Source: Candidatus Omnitrophota bacterium (lineage in GTDB: Bacteria; Omnitrophota; Gorgyraeia; Gygaellales; UBA12090). Taken from it: a stretch of 6,380 bases of DNA. Location of the stretch: the NCBI GenBank assembly GCA_003510525.1, contig DOMD01000146.1, forward strand, positions 685 to 7,064, given 5' to 3'. Below the pieces are notes generated by a model, which did no database searches, had not been told where the DNA came from, and saw only the letters and a list, made by a program, of their open reading frames with translations. How positions within the stretch are numbered: the stretch's first letter is position 1; every line of letters starts with the position of its first letter. Positions 1-6,249 of the stretch are shown here, in pieces. The translations under genes were made by a program, and so were the position numbers.

Positions 1-616
1 ACGGTTGGTCAAGTAATAGTTTTATTAATCGGCCTGTTACGACATTACAGGAAAAAGAAGTTCCTTCTGCTAAGCCGTTGAGAGCTACTCTCGGTGCTGA
101 GAAATCTACATTTGGGCCATAACTTGTGTATTCCGATGCCTGATAATATCCGCCCCTATCTTCTGCGGCAGCGACAACTAACACATTGTCAAATTTATCA
201 AAGTAAAATCTTACCGCTCCATCGTTTCCTGCGGATGTTACAAAAATAACGTTTTCTTTTCCTAAAGAAGAAACCATCTTAGTGGTAACCCCTATTAAAT
301 CCAAGTCTTTCACTCCAAAGGAATTATAGGTATAAATAACATCATTCCTGCCCCCCAAAGAAAGATTAACAATGATAACCCTGTCAGGGTTATCATTCCG
401 TATAGTTTGTAAATTAAAATCCCTCTCTTCATCTGAGATAAGCATAATCTTAAGCCTACCGATAGTTATTGTTTTCTCCAATTTTGGAATTTCAGCCTGG
501 CCAAAAATCTGGCTTAGGATAAGGGAATACACCTTTTCACCATGAGTATCGCGTTTTTCTCCTTTCCTATCAAAGTCAAATTCGTCTAAAATAACCAGGA
601 GGACCCCTTCCTTTCC
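1..616 (-). other. Subtilisin-like S8 serine protease domain, cut by window edge (residues 1815-2019+)
   Basis: All four S8 landmarks occur in order. Asp: GVLLVILDEFDFD with D1825 following the hydrophobic strand. His: DTHGEKV with H1839. Oxyanion Asn: TSAGNDG with N1945. Ser: GTSFSCNVVTG with S2001, preceded by the typical SYGPNVDFSAP. The strand RVIIVNLSLGG (N1898-G1903) matches the conserved V-I-N-M-S-L-G. The His-Ser distance (162) is normal, but Asp-His is only 14 residues against about 32 in subtilisin, so the loop between them is much shortened. The residue after catalytic Ser-Phe-Ser is Cys rather than Ala-x-P. The domain is at the far C-terminal side of what is visible; its last helices lie beyond the left edge. 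Confidence 0.85.
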
Positions 617-3600
617 TTGCCGTGTTGAAGGCAGAGTCGCTATCAGATTAGGCTTAGGAAAAGCATTTATAATTATATTCCGCCGTTTTGATTCCTTTTT
701 TAACTCTTTACTCAAAATATAAAATAAATGGATTATATTTCTTACGTGGCCTTTGTTATCTTCAGTATCTAAAGCAGAACGCAGCGTATCTGCAACCAGA
801 AAGGCTAAGTCATCTGAGTGCTCGGCAATAGCAACCAAAAGATAAGGCATAAAACATTCAAAAAGCCCAAGGATATCGCTCCTCTCTCTGTCAGGCCACA
901 TTAAATCTGAAAAAAGAATCTTATCGTCGGCCTTGCTCTTTTCAATAACTCCTCGCACTATCTTCATAGTTAAATTCTCATTATAATGAGCCATCTGAAC
1001 TAGGATTCTATAAGCCACCCGAGAACTCACCATGCAATTTAATAATATAGGAATACCACCAACCTCATCTATGCGCCGAGTATCTGTGCCGTTTAACTTT
1101 AGATCTATAGGCAATCGAGACAAACTTATAAGCACTCTTTCTGGATCATTACTCTTCAAAGATGCTAATAGTTTTTCAATTCCAAAATCTCTCTCCACCG
1201 GCGAGCTGGAGTGGGATAGCGGTGAGGCGGCGTAAGCGGGAGGCCAGATAAAGCCAAGAGCAACAAATAGATTTTTTACTTCCTCGGGAGTATTATTGTA
1301 TATATACCAATATTCTTCTATCCAACGTTTATCCGTTATTTCTAAAAACATTTCTGAGAAAAAATAACTAATAAATTCAGAGAGCATCTTATAAGCGAGC
1401 TGTTGTCTTTCGCTATCAGAATTATAGTAATAGTGAAATTCACCCAGGTATTTTGAAATATCTCTAAAAGCGGACACATACCGTCCGTCGTTCCCAAAAT
1501 GAGCAGCTATACCCTCCACCAAAGAATCTACAGTATTTTTATTTTCCTTCAGTAAGAAATGGGAAACATCATGGAGTATTTCATGCCTCTTCGTTGAATT
1601 GACCGCGTCTTCGCTTACCACAACTACTCTTTCAAAACGCTGTTTATGTCTATCGCTTAAATATTGAAATGCCTTCTTAGTAAACATCCTCTCCTGAACG
1701 TCTTGGTTTTGAGGTTGAGCAAATTCCTGATTAAGATAGACCGCGCATAACCTAACTCCAAAAATTTTATTTAACCTATTTCTAAAACATTTTTGCCAGA
1801 GAATAGCAATGCTATTCATGCTTTCGTTATCCATAATCATTTTTAAACCGTCTTTTAAAACACCTTCTCTTATTATGCCTTTTACCATCTGATAATCCGC
1901 TTCTATAATAAGCGGCGAAGAAGCTTTATCTTTTACCAGCGGCACATAAGCGACTTTCATGATTTCATACTGTGAGAATTGCTTTTCACTCTGCTTGATA
2001 TATAACATCAAAACTCCCAAATTACCTTTAGCCCTCAGAGGAACAATCATGCGGCCGCCCACCTTCAGTTTTCCTAAGAATTCATACACATCGTTTTCTT
2101 CAGCCATAGCCGCCACAATGACGGCATCAAACATATCATTCGTCCGCGCAATCCATGATATAACATTATCAAGGATACACTTAATATTTGCATAGCCCAG
2201 GGCTTGCGTGAGCTTTTCAGCGATATGACTCAATTCTTTCATCCGCTCAATACTGATGACCTCGAAAATAGGGACAAAAATAGGGACAGCGACAATTTTT
2301 TCCTCTTTCGCTGGGCTGTTGGAGGGTTTGGGCGTTTCTTTTTCTACATCAAACCCTTTATTCTTCATCGATAAAGAGACCGCGCCTTTAAATAAATGGG
2401 CGCTGTCCCCATCTTCCGCGCCTGGGAAGAATTCACCGCCAAAAGATAAATCTTCTTCATACACAAATTTTCTAGCCAGCGAAAAGATGCCGTTAAAATA
2501 ATTTTTAACTAACGGGCTGGCAGAAGTATTGATGTCCACTTTTAACATGCCAATCTCCAGCCTGCAGGCATTATTTTCTTCATTGAGCTTAATATCCGCC
2601 GGCAAAACTCCGGTTTTAATCAATCCCTCCCACAATTTATGCTCCGCGTCATTGGAATAAAATTTGGATATCATTACGCGCGCGGAAGTTTGCGAGCACT
2701 TATTACGCGCGGCTTTATATAGCTCTCTTGCTGTTTCCCAGACCAGCCTCGCGCCAAAAATTCTAAAACACTCCACAACTGCCTTTCCCTCGTAAATCTT
2801 CATGTCAATAAGCCCTAAAACCTCTCCTTTATCTAAGGCGATAAACAGATTATCCGGTTGAAAAGATGTTATCACGCCTCCAGAGAAACTAATCCACGGT
2901 TTATTTTTGCCTTCAACTAATTCAGCCAGGCTCTTTATCTCAAGCGGACTGTTATTAAAACAAGGTTGTTTCTTGGGGCTGGAAGCCGGCGATGAAGAGC
3001 GCGGTTTACCCAAATCCAAACCCACATTGGAATCCGGCGCTTCCCCTGGCTTTTCACATTTCAAGGCCTGACCCCTTCTTTCATTGTTAATCAGCTCTAT
3101 CTTAAAATAGGCGTTTTCATTGATCCGGGATGCCTTTTTAAGCTCGTCATAATCATTCAGCATCAAGGAACAAATGCCTTCGGATAATAAATCCCAGAGT
3201 AACACCATATCAAGATTATCCGATCTCTTGGGCAGGACATCCCTGCCTACGCATAGGCATATTCCCGCGCTGTCCTTGACTAATCTGCTTTGGACCAAAG
3301 AATTCTCATAAATCACCTTAAACGCGATTTCTCCGCGTAAGAGATGGAGCCTGAAATCCTCAATAATATTCTTAGGCATAGCTTCAAGAATCCGCTCTAC
3401 AGCCGCCTTAATAAGGCTTATTTTTCCCGGCTGGATTTCAACCTTAAAACTTATCCGGCCCAAATCATCAAAGAAACTCACCTCTTTGTCTAAAGATGAA
3501 GACGCCCCGGGCAAAGATGAAAACGAGGACAGCGGGCTGCTGCCGGGCAAATACGCTTGTTTCTTTTGTTTCATGATTTCCGCGAGAAAACTAAATATCT

Positions 3601-6058
3601 TTATTACTTCCGTTTCACCGACAGCTAATTTTTTGGAAATTTCTTTCCATAAAGAATACTCTTGGACATTCTCTTCTCGCATATAATTCAGCGCGTCTAA
3701 GATATCTTCAGCAAGTTTTTGTTCTCTTTGAGGCAGCGCGGCAATTGCTTGACGCACTAACATTCTCAATTCTCTCTTTAGGACTTCTTCCTCCGTATCG
3801 TAAGGAGAGACCCTTACCATCTCTTTTTCATCTTCACCCCCGAATTGCCAGGCGGACTGAGAGAAAAGCATTGCCGCCGGCTCACAAAAAGCTTCAGAAG
3901 CCAAAACAATAAATTCATCCTTACTCTCAAATGTGGCAAAAATGAATTTATCAGGAAGATTTCCCAAGCGTTTTCTATCTTTAAAAAGTATCCTCACCGG
4001 CCTGCGCTCAAAATCTCCCCACCGGGTAAAATTATAGACAAGATTTCTCTCTCCTCTCCCAAGTATAAGATAATTCCCCTTCTCCACAAAATACCCCTCA
4101 ATTTCAGATATATTTTCTATATTGTCCCACACCCGCTTGGGCAAAAGATTCCAATGTCCTCTATAAAAATCCGTAACCTTCCCCCGACAATCTCTGCATA
4201 CCTTGAGAATCTCCTGATGAATAACACCTCCTTTATCATTTAAAATATCTACAGAAACAACCCCGCCTTTCACAATTTCATAACTAACGGGATGATCCGG
4301 ATAATTCGAAAAACGAATCGTTATCCCAGCGATTTCCAATACTCCATAGTCATTCAAATTATCTCCTTCAATACGAACATCACCCAAGTCCCCAAGATAC
4401 TTTTTTGATATAGCTTCAAGAAGGCTTCCTTTTGTCTTCCCCGTGTTTAGGTCAACTATTTTCCTTAGACCTTTAGTTGACATATTTTTTTTATTAAGGA
4501 CCCGGATTGAACTTAGGTCTACTTTCCCGCGGTGGATTTCATAGTCAACTCTATGCCAAGGATAACGCCTAAAGGTAACCAAACCTTTTCCTCCGATACT
4601 TAACATGCCTTTAGAATTTAATTGATCCCTTTCGATACGGACATTATCCAATTTTTTTAATAAATTATTAAAAACCTCACCCGGCAAATGCCCCTTGAGC
4701 AATCCGGTTCTCAAATCTACAATTCTTCTCAAACTTATGCCAGGCCTTCCTTTTTCACCATAAATTATAACAGTAGCCGGATCCACCTTCCCGTTGTGAA
4801 TTTCATAGCTAATTGGATAATAAGAATAATGACGGAATGAAATGACCGATTTAGTTTCTCCAATACGTAGCTCACCTTGACAATTCAATCGATTGCCTTC
4901 TATTCTTACATTATCAAGGGATTTAAACAAACCCATAACTACATGAGCCGGCAAATGTCCTTTAAGCAATCCGGTTTTCAAATCTACGGTCCTCCTTAAA
5001 TTCTTGCGCGGCTCCCCGTTTTCCTCATAAAGTATAATGGTATTTTTGTCCACCTTACCCAGGATAATCTCATAAGAAACAAGGCTATACGGATGATTGC
5101 CGAATTGTACTATTTGTTTGCTCTTGAATACCAAATTCCCCCGTTTATCAAGCCTGTCCTTTTCTATGCGGACGCGACAATTATTGCCTTCAGCAATAAT
5201 CTTAAAAAGTTTCTTAGAGTATTTTTCATACTTAAACTTACGCGCCGTGCCATCCCCATATTCCACCACAATAATTCTATCATCCACCCCCAGCGGGCTG
5301 CTGCCGCCGGCATCTTTAAGCATGCGCCGCACGGTTCTTTCTATCCGCTTCACATTAGAATACTTGCTATTATTGAGTATCTCTTCCTTTAAAACCTTTA
5401 AATAACGCAATAAATCCTCCCTCGGTAACTTTCCTAACTCCTTAATTAACGCGTTGGCGTGCGTTACGCTATAATTATTCAAAATTACGATGAAACCTGC
5501 GGTATTAAATATTTTCTCCCAAGGATTGTCCTCGTTTATACATTTATAAATAATCAAATCGGCCGCGCGCGAAAAATCCTCATCCAATAAAGCGACAACC
5601 GAATCCGGATATTTCATTAACAACCGCCATAGCGATATATACTCTTCATCACTTTTATCACACGGAGCATTTTGTAAAACATTCAGAGCAAGCCATGGCG
5701 AATGCGCTATCAGGCCTGCTATTTCACCCAACTTTATCCAGTGGGCTTCTGCTATTTGATCGTCATAACTTCCTTCATAACTTCCTTCTTCTAATATAAC
5801 AACACTCAAACGCCCATCCTTAAATTGTATAGCAAAGTTCGCATAGAACTTCCGTAAATATGCCGTTGCCTCGGAAACACTCTTACATTTATGGGTTATA
5901 TAGTCACGATCTTCTTCACTCGCTTGACTGGGAATTTCTATCTTAAATGAAGGACGACCGGAAGGTGAGTTTAAATGATTTTTGGATTGAGCAGGCTCTA
6001 CTGCGGCAAAAACAGGGCTTACTATAATAATAAAGAAAAGACTCAATGCGGCAAACAT
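1..6058 (-). CDS. Giant exported multidomain protein with zincin and subtilase-like domains (3' end beyond window)
   Basis: A single minus-strand frame stays open for 2,019 codons and leaves the window still open, so the true protein is longer. Motifs at both ends and in the middle (signal peptide, HEILH at 1492, GTSFS around 2001) share one frame, so no frameshift is visible. Order of parts: signal peptide 1-19; helical region about 40-250; 88-residue repeats 258-606 plus a degenerate copy to about 690; HTH-like helices 770-830; unidentified domains 857-1179; PCMT-like half 1265-1376; zincin 1421-1605; helical region 1622-1790; S8 protease 1815 onward. SSPL-type linkers sit between most parts. 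I chose the ATG at 6058 because a hydrophobic signal peptide follows at once and a good promoter lies 84-111 bases upstream; the ribosome site is weak (GGCAGG, 9 bases before ATG). I do not recognise the whole protein. Inference: an exported protease or surface protein; whether the domains are active is unknown. Confidence 0.93.
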   Translation of the reverse strand, partial: MFAALSLFFIIIVSPVFAAVEPAQSKNHLNSPSGRPSFKIEIPSQASEEDRDYITHKCKSVSEATAYLRKFYANFAIQFKDGRLSVVILEEGSYEGSYDDQIAEAHWIKLGEIAGLIAHSPWLALNVLQNAPCDKSDEEYISLWRLLMKYPDSVVALLDEDFSRAADLIIYKCINEDNPWEKIFNTAGFIVILNNYSVTHANALIKELGKLPREDLLRYLKVLKEEILNNSKYSNVKRIERTVRRMLKDAGGSSPLGVDDRIIVVEYGDGTARKFKYEKYSKKLFKIIAEGNNCRVRIEKDRLDKRGNLVFKSKQIVQFGNHPYSLVSYEIILGKVDKNTIILYEENGEPRKNLRRTVDLKTGLLKGHLPAHVVMGLFKSLDNVRIEGNRLNCQGELRIGETKSVISFRHYSYYPISYEIHNGKVDPATVIIYGEKGRPGISLRRIVDLRTGLLKGHLPGEVFNNLLKKLDNVRIERDQLNSKGMLSIGGKGLVTFRRYPWHRVDYEIHRGKVDLSSIRVLNKKNMSTKGLRKIVDLNTGKTKGSLLEAISKKYLGDLGDVRIEGDNLNDYGVLEIAGITIRFSNYPDHPVSYEIVKGGVVSVDILNDKGGVIHQEILKVCRDCRGKVTDFYRGHWNLLPKRVWDNIENISEIEGYFVEKGNYLILGRGERNLVYNFTRWGDFERRPVRILFKDRKRLGNLPDKFIFATFESKDEFIVLASEAFCEPAAMLFSQSAWQFGGEDEKEMVRVSPYDTEEEVLKRELRMLVRQAIAALPQREQKLAEDILDALNYMREENVQEYSLWKEISKKLAVGETEVIKIFSFLAEIMKQKKQAYLPGSSPLSSFSSLPGASSSLDKEVSFFDDLGRISFKVEIQPGKISLIKAAVERILEAMPKNIIEDFRLHLLRGEIAFKVIYENSLVQSRLVKDSAGICLCVGRDVLPKRSDNLDMVLLWDLLSEGICSLMLNDYDELKKASRINENAYFKIELINNERRGQALKCEKPGEAPDSNVGLDLGKPRSSSPASSPKKQPCFNNSPLEIKSLAELVEGKNKPWISFSGGVITSFQPDNLFIALDKGEVLGLIDMKIYEGKAVVECFRIFGARLVWETARELYKAARNKCSQTSARVMISKFYSNDAEHKLWEGLIKTGVLPADIKLNEENNACRLEIGMLKVDINTSASPLVKNYFNGIFSLARKFVYEEDLSFGGEFFPGAEDGDSAHLFKGAVSLSMKNKGFDVEKETPKPSNSPAKEEKIVAVPIFVPIFEVISIERMKELSHIAEKLTQALGYANIKCILDNVISWIARTNDMFDAVIVAAMAEENDVYEFLGKLKVGGRMIVPLRAKGNLGVLMLYIKQSEKQFSQYEIMKVAYVPLVKDKASSPLIIEADYQMVKGIIREGVLKDGLKMIMDNESMNSIAILWQKCFRNRLNKIFGVRLCAVYLNQEFAQPQNQDVQERMFTKKAFQYLSDRHKQRFERVVVVSEDAVNSTKRHEILHDVSHFLLKENKNTVDSLVEGIAAHFGNDGRYVSAFRDISKYLGEFHYYYNSDSERQQLAYKMLSEFISYFFSEMFLEITDKRWIEEYWYIYNNTPEEVKNLFVALGFIWPPAYAASPLSHSSSPVERDFGIEKLLASLKSNDPERVLISLSRLPIDLKLNGTDTRRIDEVGGIPILLNCMVSSRVAYRILVQMAHYNENLTMKIVRGVIEKSKADDKILFSDLMWPDRERSDILGLFECFMPYLLVAIAEHSDDLAFLVADTLRSALDTEDNKGHVRNIIHLFYILSKELKKESKRRNIIINAFPKPNLIATLPSTRQGKEGVLLVILDEFDFDRKGEKRDTHGEKVYSLILSQIFGQAEIPKLEKTITIGRLKIMLISDEERDFNLQTIRNDNPDRVIIVNLSLGGRNDVIYTYNSFGVKDLDLIGVTTKMVSSLGKENVIFVTSAGNDGAVRFYFDKFDNVLVVAAAEDRGGYYQASEYTSYGPNVDFSAPRVALNGLAEGTSFSCNVVTGRLIKLLLDQP
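689..1195 (-). other. Helical, possibly HEAT-like region (residues 1622-1790)
   Basis: This stretch lies between the SSPV linker and the protease domain. It looks all-helical: GIEKLLASLKSNDPERVLISL, then GGIPILLNCMVSSRVAYRI, MKIVRGVIEKS, LGLFECFMPYLLVAIAEH and LAFLVADTLRSAL. The spacing of amphipathic helices recalls HEAT or armadillo repeats, which bind protein partners. No strict repeat can be aligned by eye. It may act as a prodomain-like or substrate-presenting part for the protease that follows (inference). Confidence 0.35.
1244..1798 (-). other. Gluzincin-like metallopeptidase domain, HExxH-x18-E (residues 1421-1605)
   Basis: The sequence HEILHDVSHFLL puts H1492 and H1496 as zinc ligands and E1493 as the general base. 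Exactly 18 residues later comes E1515 in V-E-G-I-A-A-H-F, matching the E-G-(L/I)-A pattern of the third ligand in MA-clan gluzincins. A strand (RVVVVSED) just before the motif fits the edge strand of these folds. Flanking helices (FRNRLNKIFG, KKAFQYLSDRH upstream; aromatic-rich helices downstream) complete a domain of about 185 residues. The family within clan MA is not identified. All three ligands and the base are intact, so activity is plausible. An SSPL linker (1380-1383) lies before it and an ASPL/SSPV pair (1611-1621) after it. Confidence 0.65.
1931..2266 (-). other. PCMT-like methyltransferase half domain lacking motif I (residues 1265-1376)
   Basis: The block FEVISIERMKELSHIAEKL, then LGYANIKCILD, FDAVIVAA (1310-1317), LKVGGRMIVPL (about 1331-1340) and a final YVPLVK strand follows the order of protein-L-isoaspartate O-methyltransferase: V-Y-S-I-E-R, then G-Y-x-N-V, FDAIIVTAAA, LKPGGRLVIPVG, and the C-terminal R-F-V-P-L. 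The upstream half is missing. Where motif I (E-I-G-x-G-S-G-Y) should lie there is only an NSPA linker and AVPIFVPIF. Without motif I, SAM binding is doubtful. Known of the family: repair of isoaspartyl residues in the cytoplasm. Inference: a non-catalytic relic or scaffold here. Confidence 0.75.
2264..2287 (-). repeat. Tandem 12-bp duplication (VPIFVPIF)
   Basis: Two adjacent 12-base units (gaaaatagggac, aaaaatagggac) differ in one base and encode V-P-I-F twice, directly before the PCMT-like half domain. The duplication falls exactly where motif I of the methyltransferase fold should have been. Confidence 0.7.
2522..3490 (-). other. Unidentified domains between linkers (residues 857-1179), second one faintly GNAT-like
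   Basis: Two blocks flank a linker-rich stretch with SSSPASSP (1021-1028) and NNSPL (1035-1039). The first, 857 to about 1000, mixes strands (RISFKVEIQPG, GEIAFKVIYEN) with helices and a CLCVGRD strand; I recognise no family. The second, about 1040-1179, has NLFIALDKGEVLGLIDMKI, then a helix (VWETARELYKAARNK) and SKFYSNDAEHKLWEGLIKTG. This vaguely follows a GNAT acetyltransferase order of strand, strand, helix and terminal segment, but the acetyl-CoA signature Q/R-x-x-G-x-G/A is absent. Treat the GNAT idea as weak. Confidence 0.3.
3530..3545 (-). repeat. SSPL linker DNA repeat, copy 1 (residues 839-843)
   Basis: The 16 bases cagcgggctgctgccg occur here and again at 5291. On the coding strand they encode G-S-S-P-L in the same frame. 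The linker continues as SSPLSSFSSLPGASSSL, so the LPG(A/S)SS unit itself is doubled here. It separates the HTH-like helices from the next domain. Confidence 0.75.
3569..3751 (-). other. Helical segment resembling sigma region 4 HTH (residues 770-830)
   Basis: The segment reads ALPQREQKLAEDIL, a connecting stretch, then SLWKEISKKLAVGETEVIKI. This resembles the LP-x-RE-(x)-L followed by EIA-x-x-L-x-(S/G)-x-x-x-V pattern of sigma70 region 4 helix-turn-helix domains. It lies directly before the second SSPL linker. A DNA-binding module would be out of place in an exported protein, so it is either a fold used for another purpose, a degraded fusion piece, or chance similarity. Confidence 0.35.
3989..4240 (-). 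repeat. Degenerate fifth copy of the ~88-residue repeat (residues 607-690)
   Basis: The stretch after the fourth unit keeps the general plan (a start like DKGGVIHQEIL, a C-x-x-C pair in CRDC, a helix, then IEGYFVEKGNYLILG, NFTRWGDFERRPVRILF) but little residue identity. The strand pattern and position match the preceding units, so I read it as a diverged fifth copy. The CRDC pair is unique to this unit and might bind metal or form a disulfide, though two cysteines alone prove neither. Confidence 0.45.
4241..5287 (-). repeat. Tandem array of four ~88-residue protein repeats (residues 258-606)
   Basis: Four units follow each other with a period of 88-89 residues. The landmark V-R-I-E occurs at 296, 384, 473 and 561, and the landmark S/D-Y-E-I at 328, 417, 505 and 592. 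A consensus unit runs: RR-VDL-TG-LKG-LP, a helix (VFNNLLKKLDNVRIE), L-N-G-L-IGG, then VSFRHYP, VSYEIH-GKVD, and a strand (TIIIY). Approximate DNA limits are 5287-5027, 5026-4760, 4759-4496 and 4495-4241. Units 2 and 3 are the most alike, while unit 1 has diverged in its first half. I do not recognise the family. Alternating strands and one helix suggest a compact alpha/beta module, perhaps adhesive or structural in an exported protein (inference). Confidence 0.85.
5291..5306 (-). repeat. SSPL linker DNA repeat, copy 2 (residues 252-256)
   Basis: Identical over 16 bases to the copy at 3530, again encoding G-S-S-P-L. It marks the boundary between the N-terminal helical region and the 88-residue repeats. 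A shorter 10-base match (cagcgggctg) occurs at 6185-6194, upstream of the predicted start, where the same minus frame encodes A-S-P-L. Confidence 0.75.
5309..5941 (-). other. N-terminal helical region of unknown fold (residues 40-250)
   Basis: After the signal peptide comes a predominantly helical-looking stretch rich in Leu, Ile, Lys and Glu, with Trp and Tyr at intervals (for example AHWIKLGEIAGLIAHSPWLA and LREDLL-type helices). It opens with a short part that looks like strand and helix (SFKIEIPS, then IQFKDGRLSVVILEEG). No catalytic motif is seen. It ends in a basic helix (VKRIERTVRRMLKDAGG) directly before the first SSPL linker. It could be an alpha-solenoid, but no repeat period is clear by eye. 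Confidence 0.45.
5762..5785 (-). repeat. Tandem 12-bp duplication (GSYEGSYD)
   Basis: The unit (g/t)tcataacttcc is present twice in direct succession, differing by one base. It doubles G-S-Y-(E/D) at residues 92-99 in the N-terminal region. It looks like a recent in-frame slippage event. Confidence 0.7.
6002..6058 (-). other. Sec signal peptide (residues 1-19)
   Basis: The first residues, MFAALSLFFIIIVSPVFAA, give an uninterrupted hydrophobic core (LSLFFIIIV) followed by a V-F-A pattern that fits signal peptidase I cleavage after A18 or A19. No lipobox cysteine is present, so this is not a lipoprotein signal. The n-region is odd: no Lys or Arg follows the Met, whereas the codons just upstream encode R-G-R-P-F-K. 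An upstream non-ATG start would supply the usual positive charge. The mature N-terminus (VEPAQSKNHLNSPS) is low in complexity and linker-like. Confidence 0.8.
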
Positions 6059-6128
6059 CTTAAATGGCCTGCCGCGGATTAATCCCTTATTAGTAATATC
6101 AAAAAGATGCGTATGTCCATTAGCTCCG

Positions 6129-6167
6129 GACAGCGCTTGAAATCTTAATTTTATCCCTCGCGCTGTC
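6129..6167. promoter_or_regulatory. Inverted repeat across the giant-gene promoter (possible operator)
   Basis: The arms gacagcgc (from 6130; g6129 precedes with no pair) and gcgctgtc (6160-6167) are perfect 8-base reverse complements about 23 bases apart. One arm overlaps the 3' part of the TTGACA box and the other covers the expected transcription start, so a dimeric repressor bound to both would block the -10. The spacing is too wide for a strong hairpin. A chance occurrence is possible. Confidence 0.35.
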
Positions 6168-6169
6168 AA
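6142..6169 (-). promoter_or_regulatory. Sigma70-like promoter for the giant gene
   Basis: On the minus strand a perfect -35 box TTGACA (6169-6164) is followed by a 16-base spacer and TAAGAT (6147-6142), which matches TATAAT at 4 of 6 positions including T1, A2 and T6. Transcription would start near 6135, leaving a leader of about 77 bases before the ATG at 6058. This placement supports that ATG as the start. Confidence 0.55.
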
Positions 6170-6220
6170 AAACAAATTTTCCCTCAGCGGGCTGGCGGCT
6201 TTTGCCGCGTGGCATTTACT

Positions 6221-6249
6221 TTGACTTTTATCAACTCTGATTGTAAAAT
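6221..6249 (+). promoter_or_regulatory. Sigma70-like promoter for the antitoxin
   Basis: TTGACT (6221-6226), a 17-base spacer, and TAAAAT (6244-6249) match the consensus at 5 of 6 positions each with the ideal spacing. Transcription would begin near 6256, inside the toxin remnant, about 55 bases before the antitoxin ATG. It sits at the point where similarity to the toxin begins, so it could let the orphan antitoxin be expressed without the original promoter. Confidence 0.6.

Noticed and set aside
1..60. End of the giant gene or a terminator at the left edge
   Set aside because: No stop codon occurs in frame and the S8 domain normally continues with further helices after the catalytic Ser; the gene simply leaves the window.
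2522..2944. Confident GNAT acetyltransferase call for residues 1039-1179
   Set aside because: Only the rough strand-helix order fits; the acetyl-CoA-binding glycine signature is absent.
3845..4243. Plus-strand open frame of 132 codons, and several shorter ones (e.g. 5093-5405, 2256-2501, 1032-1235)
   Set aside because: They lie wholly inside the minus-strand giant gene, have no convincing ribosome sites or recognisable motifs, and overlap segments with clear minus-strand domain similarity.
4241..5287. CRISPR array or noncoding DNA repeats
   Set aside because: The period is about 265 bases, tracks codons, diverges mostly at synonymous or conservative positions, and encodes a repeated protein unit.
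5699..5710. H-S-P-W at residues 118-121 as another S-P linker
   Set aside because: It sits within an amphipathic helical stretch (GLIAHSPWLALNV) and lacks the small-residue context of the true linkers.
6149..6241. Upstream extension of the toxin frame as an intact small toxin
   Set aside because: The frame is open back to a stop at 6146-6148, but the residues do not resemble the BrnT core and there is no ATG start with a ribosome site.
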